Shown one piece after another: positions 25,098 through 33,408 of a stretch of 49,382 bases of DNA. Each line of letters begins with the position of its first letter. Position 1 is the stretch's first letter. Under the pieces are notes generated by a model, which was not told where the DNA came from, did no database searches, and saw nothing but the letters and a program-made list of their open reading frames with translations. Origin of the DNA: Crocinitomicaceae bacterium (lineage in GTDB: Bacteria; Bacteroidota; Bacteroidia; Flavobacteriales_D; Crocinitomicaceae); the NCBI GenBank assembly GCA_030830785.1, contig JAURMI010000007.1, positions 1 to 49,382 on the forward strand. The letters run 5' to 3'. Both the position numbers and the translations under genes were made by a program.

Positions 25098-25739
25098 TTA
25101 GTTTTTTTCTTTTAACAATTCCTTTTCTTCAGGTGACAAATCAGTTGGTGCAATAACACCTACATTCGCAATCTTGAGTTCATCAACAAGATCAATAAAA
25201 CTTTTGCAAAGTGCTTTGTCGTCTGTTTTGATGAGAACTTTAACCGCTTCTTTGTCTCGGGTAAGGTCATCTAACTGGCGATTAAAAGCAGTATCAGCAA
25301 TTTGTTTTTTGTCAAGTTTTTGTTCTAATATCACCTTATTTTTAATAACGTAATTATTCCAAGAAGCTAACAATTTTCTTACACTATTTTCTCCAGATCC
25401 GAAATTGGCCTCTTTTAATTCGGTTGGGCCGTTTTCTCCAGGTCTACTTTTTGGGTAGAATTCGCCACGGTAGTAATAAACTTTTTCATCTGCCAAAATG
25501 AAGGTGGCAGCATTGTTTATTTTGGGTCTATCTATTTTTTCACCCTCTGGAACTTTAGCTGGGTAGTTGAGCGGCAAAACTTTTGGTTTACTAAAAGTTG
25601 AAGTTAAGACGAAGAATGTCAAGAGCAAGAACGCAAGATCTACCATAGGCGTCATGTCTACATGGGTAGAACTTTTTTTAGCACGTTGTTTACCTTTCTT
25701 GCCGTGGTTTCCACCGCCACTTTCTGCGATTTGTGCCAT
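25098..25739 (-). CDS. exbD: ExbD/TolR-family protein, second copy
   Basis: 213 residues. The N-terminus is basic (GKKGKQRAKKSS), then the single membrane helix (about 31-50) carrying the proton-pathway aspartate D34 in MTPMVDLAFLL. The periplasmic part is longer than in E. coli ExbD, with an inserted loop (KSRPGENGPTELKE) before the final fold (DDKALCKSFIDLVDELKIANVG). It is placed between the first exbD (6 bp) and tonB (4 bp). Two non-identical ExbD proteins probably form a heterodimer in the ExbB pentamer. Confidence 0.94.
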   Translation of the reverse strand: MAQIAESGGGNHGKKGKQRAKKSSTHVDMTPMVDLAFLLLTFFVLTSTFSKPKVLPLNYPAKVPEGEKIDRPKINNAATFILADEKVYYYRGEFYPKSRPGENGPTELKEANFGSGENSVRKLLASWNNYVIKNKVILEQKLDKKQIADTAFNRQLDDLTRDKEAVKVLIKTDDKALCKSFIDLVDELKIANVGVIAPTDLSPEEKELLKEKN

Positions 25740-25745
25740 GTTTAT

Positions 25746-26411
25746 TTAGTTAACGGGAATTGCTTCCGCAGAGGTTACAAAATTTAAATTATTCAAATTC
25801 AATTCTCTAAATACATCAATTACAGTAGCAGCGTCTTTATACAAGGTTTTTGAATCTACACGAAGAATAAATTTTGGTTTAAAATCTTCCATTTTAGGAT
25901 CAGTACCTTTTGCTTTGGCTTCTTCAAAGGCAGTCCTTCCGGTGTTGCCAGCAGCAGCAGCAGCAAAAGAAATCCAATCCAATAATTCGTTGTGCGTAGA
26001 ATCTGTTGGTATCCCTTCCGTAGGGAAACTTGCACGTTTGGCAGCTTCAGTTTGCATGTAAGAGGGTAATTCTTGCATCGTACAACCAAAGGTTGACATA
26101 AAAGAAAATTCATCAATTTGCTCTTCATTCAGACTTACTTTGTACTTGCTGAGCATATTGGTAAGCATTTCCCTTCTTGCTTCGGGTTCCGATAAGTTAA
26201 AAAAGACCCGACCGTCTTTATCAAGTGTTACCATCAGCACATTATCAGGAATGATTTTATCACTGATACTCGATGGTGTTTCAACAATAACGGGTTCTGC
26301 AGATCGAAATGAAGCGGTCAACATAAAGAAGGTTACAAGCAAGAACGCCAAGTCAACCATAGGTGTCATGTCTATGGTTGGCGAGCCTTTGGGCATTTTA
26401 ATTTTTGGCAT
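25746..26411 (-). CDS. exbD: ExbD/TolR-family protein, first copy
   Basis: 221 residues. The membrane helix at about 17-36 includes D20 in the motif TIDMTPMVDLAFLLVTFFML. The periplasmic region has the VETPSS and DKDGRVFF strands and a large insert (about 70-150) before the closing fold (PKFILRVDSKTLYKDAATVIDVF, split here by loops). It follows exbB by 28 bp and precedes the second exbD by 6 bp. Inserted loops are of the kind seen in Bacteroidota ExbD proteins of this operon type. Confidence 0.94.
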   Translation of the reverse strand: MPKIKMPKGSPTIDMTPMVDLAFLLVTFFMLTASFRSAEPVIVETPSSISDKIIPDNVLMVTLDKDGRVFFNLSEPEARREMLTNMLSKYKVSLNEEQIDEFSFMSTFGCTMQELPSYMQTEAAKRASFPTEGIPTDSTHNELLDWISFAAAAAGNTGRTAFEEAKAKGTDPKMEDFKPKFILRVDSKTLYKDAATVIDVFRELNLNNLNFVTSAEAIPVN

Positions 26412-26439
26412 TGCTTGAAAAAATTATTTAGGTTGACAA

Positions 26440-27315
26440 TTAATTATTAGCAGCAAAATCTTGAACAATGGTAAAGCTTGCTTCGTCAATTCCATAAGTC
26501 ATTGCATCGATTTTTGTTGAGAAAAATCCGTAAGCAATGATTGCAATTGTTGATCCAGTAATACCAAATGCAGTATTTACAAGTGCTTCCGAAATACCAG
26601 TAGATAATTCAGCTGTATCAGGGGCACCTTGAGACATTGCTGCGAATGAACGAATCATACCAAGTACAGTACCAATTAGACCTATTAATGTCGAAATAGA
26701 TGCAGTGGTAGATAAAACTGGTAAGTTTTTTGAAAGCATTGGCAGTTCTAAAGAAGTGGCCTCCTCGAGTTCCTTTTTGAGCGTTTCAAGCTTTTGTTCT
26801 TTATCCATTTTAGCATCCTTGGTCATCATTTGATATTTTACCAAACCTGCCCGAACAACATTGGCCAAAGAACCTCGTTGCTTATCACAAGCAGCAATTG
26901 CACCGTCAAAATCTTTGGCAGCCATAAGGCCTTTAATTTTTTCAATGAAATTATTTGCTTTTCCTTTTCCGTTTGCTAACATTAAGGTAACTAAACGCTC
27001 AAGTGTGAAAATTAACACGATGAGGTTAACCGCAACAAGTCCTGGAACGATGAAACCTCCTTTATAAATAATACCTGGTAAATTCCCTTCGATTGGGTCT
27101 CCATCAGGATTGTTGTCTATGAAATTTGCTGGGTCGCCAAATATATATTTGTAAATTAAAATACCAGCAATTAAAGCAAGGGCAATTGCTAGAAATGCGA
27201 TAATAGCTGAGAAACCACCGGCTGTTCTATTTTTTTTAGTTGATTTTTGCTTAGTAGCTTTTTCTTGAACTTTGGCAGGTTTTTGACCTTTGACAGATTT
27301 TTGATTTTCGTCCAT
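26440..27315 (-). CDS. exbB: MotA/TolQ/ExbB proton-channel protein
   Basis: 291 residues. An N-terminal Lys-rich tail (about 1-29) precedes a first membrane helix (about 32-54), a second near 88-112, a cytoplasmic domain with the acidic/basic linker KMDKEQKLETLKKELEEA, and the TolQ-type helices with TTASISTLIGLIGTVLGMIRSFAAM and GISEALVNTAFGITGSTIAIIA (each quoted in part). ExbB forms the pentameric channel around ExbD. It is the first gene of the operon, with a well-formed promoter upstream. Confidence 0.94.
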   Translation of the reverse strand: MDENQKSVKGQKPAKVQEKATKQKSTKKNRTAGGFSAIIAFLAIALALIAGILIYKYIFGDPANFIDNNPDGDPIEGNLPGIIYKGGFIVPGLVAVNLIVLIFTLERLVTLMLANGKGKANNFIEKIKGLMAAKDFDGAIAACDKQRGSLANVVRAGLVKYQMMTKDAKMDKEQKLETLKKELEEATSLELPMLSKNLPVLSTTASISTLIGLIGTVLGMIRSFAAMSQGAPDTAELSTGISEALVNTAFGITGSTIAIIAYGFFSTKIDAMTYGIDEASFTIVQDFAANN

Positions 27316-27354
27316 AATAATTGATTTTAATTTTTCATATTTTCAATTGAACGC

Positions 27355-27387
27355 CAAATATAAAAAAACTTTAGCCCCTTTTCAAAA
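27355..27387 (-). promoter_or_regulatory. Promoter of the exbB operon
   Basis: On the minus strand TTTTG (27383-27387), a 20-nt spacer and TATATTTG (27355-27362) match the Bacteroidota consensus closely. It lies 39 nt before the exbB ATG. Between it and the tRNA terminator (27388-27522) I see only AT-rich non-coding sequence. Confidence 0.75.
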
Positions 27388-27522
27388 GGATTTTTTTAAT
27401 GTTTCCAACAACTTAACGCAGATTATTGAAAGTTCTAACAATAAGGTTCTATTTTACAACATTTTTAGAGTCTTTTATAAATGAAATTCGTTCAAAACTT
27501 AATATTTAATTAACATTAAAAT

Positions 27523-27556
27523 AAAAACCCCTTTGTCTTTGACGAAGGGGTTTTTT
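27523..27556 (-). terminator. Intrinsic terminator of tRNA-Cys
   Basis: AAAAACCCCTT with GTC (27523-27537) pairs with GACGAAGGGGTTTTT (27541-27555) around a 3-nt loop. On the minus strand the stem is followed by a U-run. It begins within 5 nt of the tRNA 3' end. Confidence 0.9.
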
Positions 27557-27558
27557 AG

Positions 27559-27629
27559 AGGTCTCAAGCGGATTCGAACCGCTGTAGACGGTTTTGCAGA
27601 CCGGTGCCTAACCGCTCGGCCATGAGACC
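27559..27629 (-). tRNA. tRNA-Cys (anticodon GCA)
   Basis: 71 nt on the minus strand. The acceptor stem pairs GGTCTCA (27623-27629) with TGAGACC (27560-27566). The anticodon loop reads CTGCAAA, giving GCA for cysteine, and the T-loop region reads GGTTCGAATCC. The discriminator base is U73, the main identity base of tRNA-Cys. CCA is not encoded (CTA follows), as is common in Bacteroidota. It is a single tRNA gene with its own promoter and terminator. Confidence 0.97.
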
Positions 27630-27641
27630 ATCATTGGATTG

Positions 27642-27649
27642 CAAAGATA
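27642..27649 (-). promoter_or_regulatory. -7 promoter element of tRNA-Cys
   Basis: TATCTTTG on the minus strand ends 12 nt before the tRNA 5' end at 27629. No TTG is seen at normal -33 spacing. Confidence 0.45.
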
Positions 27650-27679
27650 TGTATTTTTGCCCTTTCTAAAAAGCACCAA

Positions 27680-29236
27680 TTACATCTTAATGAGTTTTTT
27701 TGAATACAATTGACCATTAAGTTTGGCCGATAAAAAGTAAACTCCTTTTGGAAGCGAAGACCAATCTATTTGATCTGGACCTAGATAAATCGAATTATCT
27801 CCTAAATTGACGGGAATCTTAATTTGTAATAATCCATTAGCATCATATAGCAATATTTGATCTCCTTTATTTAGGGGCTTGGGTAAATAGATGGAAATAT
27901 TGTGGTCAAAAGGATTTGGATAGGCCAAAATATCACTGCTGTCTGAGAGGGTATATTCCTCCAGTGATGCACTAATGAGTGATTCTAAATCATATGTTTC
28001 ATCTCCAGGTTCGTAAGGCAAAAAATGAAAGTAAGTTAAAAACATTTCATCTGTGGTGTTGAATCCACTGTAAATAGTTTGAGGAGGAGAATTAGGATTA
28101 TTGGGATTACTAGATGTATTATCGTAGGTGCCTTCACTTTTTAATTTGTAACCCGGCGGTACTTTTTGCAAGTATTTAAAAAAATAGAAGTCTTGCCACA
28201 TGAAATTCCATTGCGGAATATTTACAAATTTAATCGTATCGGCACCAGCTTTGTATGCATATGCCTTTATTTTACTTCCTATTAAATGCATATGCGGAAA
28301 TACGGAAAGCACCGAAAAATTTACTGGTATTGTTCCAGAACCTGGTGGGTAAACAGCACTAAGTTCTGAAATCTGATTGGCAGGAAGTGTAAAGCCAACA
28401 TTGGCAAGTAAAGGACCCGCGCTTATTTGTCTCACATTTGTTGTTCCTTCTGGATAAAAATGCAAAATAACTTTTGTAGAATCAAACATGCCATAAGAAC
28501 CTATCGGGTAATGCATTGCAAAATAAATAGAAGACCCCGGGCCAATATCAATACCAAGCTTTAAGGGATCTGTAGAGGGCAAAATCATGGGGGTAGCCCC
28601 GGGTGTATAACCTGTAATGAGTTTGGTTGTGCTATTATTTGGGCTGGCGCAGTTACCTCCAATCGTATCTGTTGTTTCGATGCTAGTAGGATCAACAAAA
28701 ACTAAACAATGGTGTACAATTTCTCGATTCCCTGGCACCACTTCAACGGCCTTTATTATACGATTTTGAGAAAGATTTGTTGGAATATTGAAACAAACAT
28801 AGTCATCTTGAATAGTTGCTTTTGACATGTAGGTAGGGATTTGCACCTGTAAGTCTCCATTGCCTAAAAAGGTGTTGGATGTATAAATAGGTGGAGGCGG
28901 CGTGGAAGTTGCATTTCCTTCTTGAGCACCATTATTAAGCCAACTAATGATGGTCGATTTTTCAATACCAGAAAGCGCACGATTGTGCTGATATTGTTGA
29001 TAATTATTGTCTGGTGGCCAAGGTGGCATTTCATTTGTATTTACACACTGATAAACTGCAGCCGCAAGTGGGCTTACCTCAGCATAAGTCATTAAGGAGA
29101 ATGGAGCTGCGCCACCCACATGATGACATGCCGTGCATTTATTGTAAAATATTTCTGCCACATCGCTACTCCAGGTTTGTGCATGACAAAAACCTGGTGT
29201 TATAAACAATAATGCGAAAAGTCGTTTTAAAATCAT
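27680..29236 (-). CDS. T9SS-exported copper (PHM-type) monooxygenase with fused cytochrome c domain
   Basis: 518 residues. After the signal peptide (1-20) comes a cytochrome c-like domain with CTACH (C34, C37, H38) and a candidate axial Met, M70 (NEMPPW). The core resembles the two-copper, ascorbate-dependent monooxygenases of the PHM/DBH group, with all expected ligands: H175, H176 (REIVHH), H242 (AMHYPIG), H315 and H317 (FPHMHLIG) and M398. Residues about 437-518 form a T9SS type A sorting domain (AYPNPF). It would act outside the cell, with the heme domain possibly supplying electrons. Substrate unknown. It follows the alpha/beta hydrolase gene by 1 bp. Confidence 0.8.
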   Translation of the reverse strand: MILKRLFALLFITPGFCHAQTWSSDVAEIFYNKCTACHHVGGAAPFSLMTYAEVSPLAAAVYQCVNTNEMPPWPPDNNYQQYQHNRALSGIEKSTIISWLNNGAQEGNATSTPPPPIYTSNTFLGNGDLQVQIPTYMSKATIQDDYVCFNIPTNLSQNRIIKAVEVVPGNREIVHHCLVFVDPTSIETTDTIGGNCASPNNSTTKLITGYTPGATPMILPSTDPLKLGIDIGPGSSIYFAMHYPIGSYGMFDSTKVILHFYPEGTTNVRQISAGPLLANVGFTLPANQISELSAVYPPGSGTIPVNFSVLSVFPHMHLIGSKIKAYAYKAGADTIKFVNIPQWNFMWQDFYFFKYLQKVPPGYKLKSEGTYDNTSSNPNNPNSPPQTIYSGFNTTDEMFLTYFHFLPYEPGDETYDLESLISASLEEYTLSDSSDILAYPNPFDHNISIYLPKPLNKGDQILLYDANGLLQIKIPVNLGDNSIYLGPDQIDWSSLPKGVYFLSAKLNGQLYSKKLIKM

Positions 29237-29237
29237 T

Positions 29238-30554
29238 TTATTTTTCTATTAGTAGCTTTTGCTGAATTTGCTGACCGTTTTCAAACAATACCTCTATTAG
29301 GTATAATCCGTTAATTTGATGTTCTAAGCTAATCTTACTAATTCCATCATTTTGCAATTCTGAATGGTAGATAAGCTCTCCGGAGATATTATAAATACGA
29401 ATCGCTTCGTATGGGTTGCTCGTTTCAATTGTAAAGATACCTGCTGATGGATTTGGATAACAATTAAAAGTATTTGACAATGGGATTTCATTGATTCCGA
29501 CGCCAGGACAGAACTCATCACTAGGCGTTCCATCACAATAAGATGTAGCATAAAGTATTGCTTGTTCTTGCATGGCGTTTGGAGGAAGCAACAAAGGTTC
29601 TGTACAACCCAACCTTTCTATTAAGAAGTCTCTTACAAATTTTTCTGTGCTGTCCATGTAGGACGAGTTACTTAAATAAGGTACATGAGGTGCATTATTG
29701 AAGGTATAAAATTGGTTTGGAATGCCAACAGCGCATGCTCTTTCATGAAGCATCCGACTTCCGTCTAAGTACATTAAAGGCGTTCCTGGATTAACTAATC
29801 CTCTGTTATATGTTACTGTACCATCATTAGTTCCGTGTATTGAACAAAGCGGAATATCTTCGGGTTCAATCCAATTATAGCGAGCCAGCGCTCCACAACC
29901 ATTAATTACACCGTGCACTACAGTTGAATAACCAGGATTCCCGGAATCGCCATCTAATCCCCCTAAGCCGGAAAGGGTTGAAGTACTCATATAGTCACTA
30001 AATTCACATGCATTATTTAAGTAGGCGACGTGAAGTGCAGTAATTGCTCCGGCCGAACTACCACCAATAAATACATGATTGGTATCTATTTTATACAGGT
30101 TTGTTGTTTGTGCGTCTTTATAAAAATACCTGATGGCGGCTTTGAGATCTTGAACAGCCCGAAGTACTGCCTTTACGGCATTTGTTGAATCAAATGGAAA
30201 AAATCCCAAGCGGTAGTCTATACTTGCACAAACATATCCTTTTTTTGCAAAGCGTTCACTGAGGGTTTTTACGTCATTATCTGTTTTGCTACCCCCAATA
30301 AAGCTACCCCCATGCACCCAAATGATTAGTGGTCTGGCTTCCAAAGTATCATTTGTTGGTTCATAGAAATCAAGTTTCAGGGTGGTATTCGAATTTGCCC
30401 AATTTAGATTTTGTCCGTAAGTAAGATTACTTGTCAGCGTAAATTGATCGAAAATAGCTGAAGCATACCTTCCATTGGCGCAAGGATCTTGTGCAAAACA
30501 AAGCATGGATGACATCAAAAAGAGCATAAAGTGGGGGAGTAAAGATTTTATCAT
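29238..30554 (-). CDS. T9SS-exported alpha/beta hydrolase (carboxylesterase-like)
   Basis: 438 residues. A signal peptide (1-22) precedes a carboxylesterase-like fold: oxyanion-hole HGGSF (81-85), nucleophile S167 in GGSSAG (164-169), probable acid D244 (GTNDG) and catalytic H290 (NAPHVPY). A T9SS type A sorting domain follows at about 365-438 (NCYPNPSAG, GLYLIEVLFENG). It is probably an ester hydrolase at the cell surface or in the medium. It is the first gene of a two-gene operon with the copper monooxygenase; its stop codon is 1 bp before the next ATG, so the two enzymes may act on the same substrate. Confidence 0.85.
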   Translation of the reverse strand: MIKSLLPHFMLFLMSSMLCFAQDPCANGRYASAIFDQFTLTSNLTYGQNLNWANSNTTLKLDFYEPTNDTLEARPLIIWVHGGSFIGGSKTDNDVKTLSERFAKKGYVCASIDYRLGFFPFDSTNAVKAVLRAVQDLKAAIRYFYKDAQTTNLYKIDTNHVFIGGSSAGAITALHVAYLNNACEFSDYMSTSTLSGLGGLDGDSGNPGYSTVVHGVINGCGALARYNWIEPEDIPLCSIHGTNDGTVTYNRGLVNPGTPLMYLDGSRMLHERACAVGIPNQFYTFNNAPHVPYLSNSSYMDSTEKFVRDFLIERLGCTEPLLLPPNAMQEQAILYATSYCDGTPSDEFCPGVGINEIPLSNTFNCYPNPSAGIFTIETSNPYEAIRIYNISGELIYHSELQNDGISKISLEHQINGLYLIEVLFENGQQIQQKLLIEK

Positions 30555-30630
30555 AGGATCAATTTTAATCTAATTTATTAATTTTTATAGCCACCACAAG
30601 AAAATCACTTTCTTTGTAATTAAAAACATT

Positions 30631-31506
30631 ATGTTGAAACTTATATCGGTTCTTCTCTTTTCGCTCAGTTTCCATATAATCTTCGGACAAGGCATAGCGG
30701 CCTATCAAATTTATAATAGTAAGGGAAAAAAGGTCAAATTTGAAAAGGTTTGCAGTGCCGCAAATGAAAATGAACTTGTATTATTTGGCGAATTTCATAA
30801 CAATCCAATAGCCCACTGGTTACAATTTGAACTTACTAAGCAAATGTTTGCCAAATTTGGAACTCATTTACAGCTTGGTTTTGAAATGTTTGAACAGGAT
30901 CAACAAGAAATCTTAGCAGATTTTATTTCGGGGAATATACCTGTTGAAAAATTGAAAGACACCACTCGTCTGTGGCCAAATTATTCAACTGATTATGCAC
31001 CTTTAACCGAATTTGCTCGAACAAATAAGTTGCAATGTGTGGCCACAAATATTGAGAGAAAATATGCCAGTTTACTTTTTAAAAAAGGCAGAGCTGCCCT
31101 AGATACACTTGATCAAAAAGTTAAGTCGCAAATGGCCCCATTGACATTTGCTTTGGACACTACCTTATCTCAGTACCAAAATATGAAACATATGGGTGCC
31201 CATATGGGGCCTGGAATGGGTTGGCGTATGGTAGAAGCGCAAGCCATCAAAGATGCCACCATGGCCTATTTTATTTTGCATAATCCATGGAGAACACCTC
31301 AAACAATCCATTTGCATTTCAATGGTGCATATCATTCTGATTTTTATCAAGGGATCATGTGGTATATTAGACAAGAAGAACCAAACATGAAAATTCTAAC
31401 CATAAGCACTGTTACTCAAGATGATGTGCACAAATTGGAAAAGGAACACTTAGGCCGGGCAGATTATATTATTTGTGTGCCAAATTCGATGACCACAACA
31501 CATTAA
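30631..31506 (+). CDS. ChaN-family exported protein
   Basis: 291 residues with a signal peptide (1-20, ending FGQ). The segments VLFGEFHNNPIAHWLQ and LGFEMFEQDQQEILADF match the ChaN (DUF399) family, which binds heme in characterised members. Further conserved pieces are YADYAPLTEFA-like (here TDYAPLTEFA) and HLHFNGAYHSD near the end, which would supply histidines. The signal is not a lipobox, unlike many ChaN proteins. It stands alone, divergent from the alpha/beta hydrolase (76 bp) and convergent with the sensor kinase gene, with only 1 bp between stop codons. Confidence 0.85.
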   Translation: MLKLISVLLFSLSFHIIFGQGIAAYQIYNSKGKKVKFEKVCSAANENELVLFGEFHNNPIAHWLQFELTKQMFAKFGTHLQLGFEMFEQDQQEILADFISGNIPVEKLKDTTRLWPNYSTDYAPLTEFARTNKLQCVATNIERKYASLLFKKGRAALDTLDQKVKSQMAPLTFALDTTLSQYQNMKHMGAHMGPGMGWRMVEAQAIKDATMAYFILHNPWRTPQTIHLHFNGAYHSDFYQGIMWYIRQEEPNMKILTISTVTQDDVHKLEKEHLGRADYIICVPNSMTTTH

Positions 31507-31507
31507 C

Positions 31508-32575
31508 TTACTTAAGTGGAATTCCTCTCGAACTTACAGGTCCACTTGATTTATGTTTTTCGAGGCTAAAGGTAAAGGTTGTACCAACCCCAACAGAACT
31601 TGTAACCTGTATTTGTTGACCATGCGACTCAATGATGTGTTTCACGATTGCCAATCCCAATCCAGTGCCGCCTTCATTTCGGTTACGGCTCTTTTCAACT
31701 CTATAAAAACGTTCAAATAGTCGCGGTAAATGATGGGGTTCGATTCCAGGACCGTTATCTTTAAATTCAATACTGTAGGTATTGTCTATTTGAACAATAC
31801 TTATACAAAGCTCACCACCCTCTTTTCCATAAGAAATAGAATTGCTAATGAGGTTAATTAAAACTTGATATAATTTATTCCTATCGGCGTTTACGTAGCA
31901 CGGGGAATCTCTAAAATCAGTACGAAGAAAAAATTGTTTTTCTTTGGCAATGAGTTCCATCGAATCATATGCTTCTTCGATGAGTTCTATAAAGTCAAAA
32001 CTTCTATATTCTACAGGAATTTGTTCAATTTCTAATTTTGTTAGTTGATCTAAATCATTGAGTATAAGATTCATTCGATCTGTGGCCTTTGAGGCACGTT
32101 GCAAAAAGGTATTGAGTATTTTTGGGTCATTTTTCCCGCCATCTATCAATGAATCAATATACCCTTGGATAGAAAAAACTGGCGTTTTAAGTTCATGGGC
32201 TAAATTCCCTAAAAACTCTTTTCTAAAAGCCGCTTGTTCTTTGAGTTTTTCAATTTCTTGAGTGCGCTTTTGTTTCCAATCTTTTACCTCTTTTTCTCCG
32301 CGTGCAACAAGTTCATCTATACTTTGTTTGCTATGTGGCTCCTCAAAACTTTGAATACTTCGATAAATTAAGCTCATTCGATACTGCAGAAAACGCTTAA
32401 GAATAAAGTAAAAGATGGTGTAGGCAAATACCCCAGAAACTAGCGGAATAAAAAAGAGTAGGGCCTTACTCAGCGTTAGAAATTCAACATGAATAAAAAG
32501 TGTAAATAAGAAACTCAGTATATAAAACAATATACTGCCACTAAGAATTAAAAAGCTTGGTCTTGTAGTTCTCAC
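31508..32575 (-). CDS. Two-component sensor histidine kinase (PhoR-like)
   Basis: 355 residues, GTG start overlapping the response-regulator stop (GTGA). Two membrane helices (about 8-30 and 37-60) enclose almost no periplasmic loop. A coiled segment leads to the HisKA domain with phospho-acceptor H127 (NLAHELKTP). The HATPase domain has the N box (LINLISNSISYG), G1 (KDNGPGI) and G2 (GGTGLGLAIVKH). The lack of a sensory loop suggests sensing through the membrane or a partner. The pair resembles PhoR/PhoB, but no phosphate genes adjoin it. Confidence 0.92.
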   Translation of the reverse strand: MRTTRPSFLILSGSILFYILSFLFTLFIHVEFLTLSKALLFFIPLVSGVFAYTIFYFILKRFLQYRMSLIYRSIQSFEEPHSKQSIDELVARGEKEVKDWKQKRTQEIEKLKEQAAFRKEFLGNLAHELKTPVFSIQGYIDSLIDGGKNDPKILNTFLQRASKATDRMNLILNDLDQLTKLEIEQIPVEYRSFDFIELIEEAYDSMELIAKEKQFFLRTDFRDSPCYVNADRNKLYQVLINLISNSISYGKEGGELCISIVQIDNTYSIEFKDNGPGIEPHHLPRLFERFYRVEKSRNRNEGGTGLGLAIVKHIIESHGQQIQVTSSVGVGTTFTFSLEKHKSSGPVSSRGIPLK

Positions 32576-33252
32576 TTTTCGTTGAAGGAATATCCGACAC
32601 CTTTTATCGTACGAATATACTCATCTCCAAGCTTTTCACGTAATTTTCTTATATGCACATCTATAGTTCTTTCTCCAACTACAGTGTCATTGCCCCAAAT
32701 GATGGCCAGTATCTGGTCGCGATTAAAAACATTATTTGGCCTGCTTGTCAATAATTCAAGTAATTCAAATTCTTTTTTAGGCAATTGCAATTCTCTATCG
32801 TTAATCGTGACTAAATAACGTTCTCGATCAATCGTGATAGAATTTTTTTGCATTAGTTGCTTTTTATTTTTTAATCGCCTTAAAAGGGATTCAATTTTGC
32901 TAATCAATAAGCGTGGGCGAATAGGCTTTGAGATGTAGTCATCAGCACCAGCTTCAAAACCAGCAATTTGCGCGTAATCTTCTGTTCGAGCCGTTAGAAA
33001 TGCGATTACAGGTTGCACCATGTTAAGGTCTTTTCTAATTACCTGACAAGTCTCTATACCATCCATCTTTGGCATCATCACATCGAGAAGGATTAAGGAA
33101 GGTTGTATTTGTTGTACGAGTTTTAAAGCATCTAATCCATTAGTAGCAGTAAATACCTTATATCCTTCTTTTTGCACATTATAGGTCAAAAACTCTAATA
33201 TATCTGGTTCGTCATCGACGATGAGTATAGTGTGGCCTTTGGCTTTATCCAT
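32572..33252 (-). CDS. OmpR/PhoB-family response regulator
   Basis: 226 residues from the ATG at 33252; an upstream TTG (33282) would add ten residues before the receiver domain and is rejected. The receiver domain has the acidic pair D13/D14, phospho-acceptor D57 (LILLDVMMPKMDG), a conserved Thr in FLTART and Lys in ISKPI. The winged-helix DNA-binding domain occupies about 125-226 (QLPKKEFELLELL, DVHIRKLREKLG, TIKGVGYSF). Co-transcribed and coupled with the kinase through a GTGA overlap. Confidence 0.95.
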   Translation of the reverse strand: MDKAKGHTILIVDDEPDILEFLTYNVQKEGYKVFTATNGLDALKLVQQIQPSLILLDVMMPKMDGIETCQVIRKDLNMVQPVIAFLTARTEDYAQIAGFEAGADDYISKPIRPRLLISKIESLLRRLKNKKQLMQKNSITIDRERYLVTINDRELQLPKKEFELLELLTSRPNNVFNRDQILAIIWGNDTVVGERTIDVHIRKLREKLGDEYIRTIKGVGYSFNEK

Positions 33253-33408
33253 TATTAATTGTTTTAAGCAAACAAAGGTCAAATTTTATGGTGATGGCAA
33301 CATTAATCAGTGATTAAATAAGCGTTAAATGTGCGCTTGATTTTAGTAACAATTAATTAATATACCTTTAAACTAACAATGCTTTTGACTTATTAAAATT
33401 TAAAAAGC

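Noticed and set aside
31508..33252. A phosphate-control system (PhoBR)
   Set aside because: The kinase and regulator are of that general type, but no phosphate genes adjoin and the kinase lacks a sensor loop; the specific role cannot be supported.
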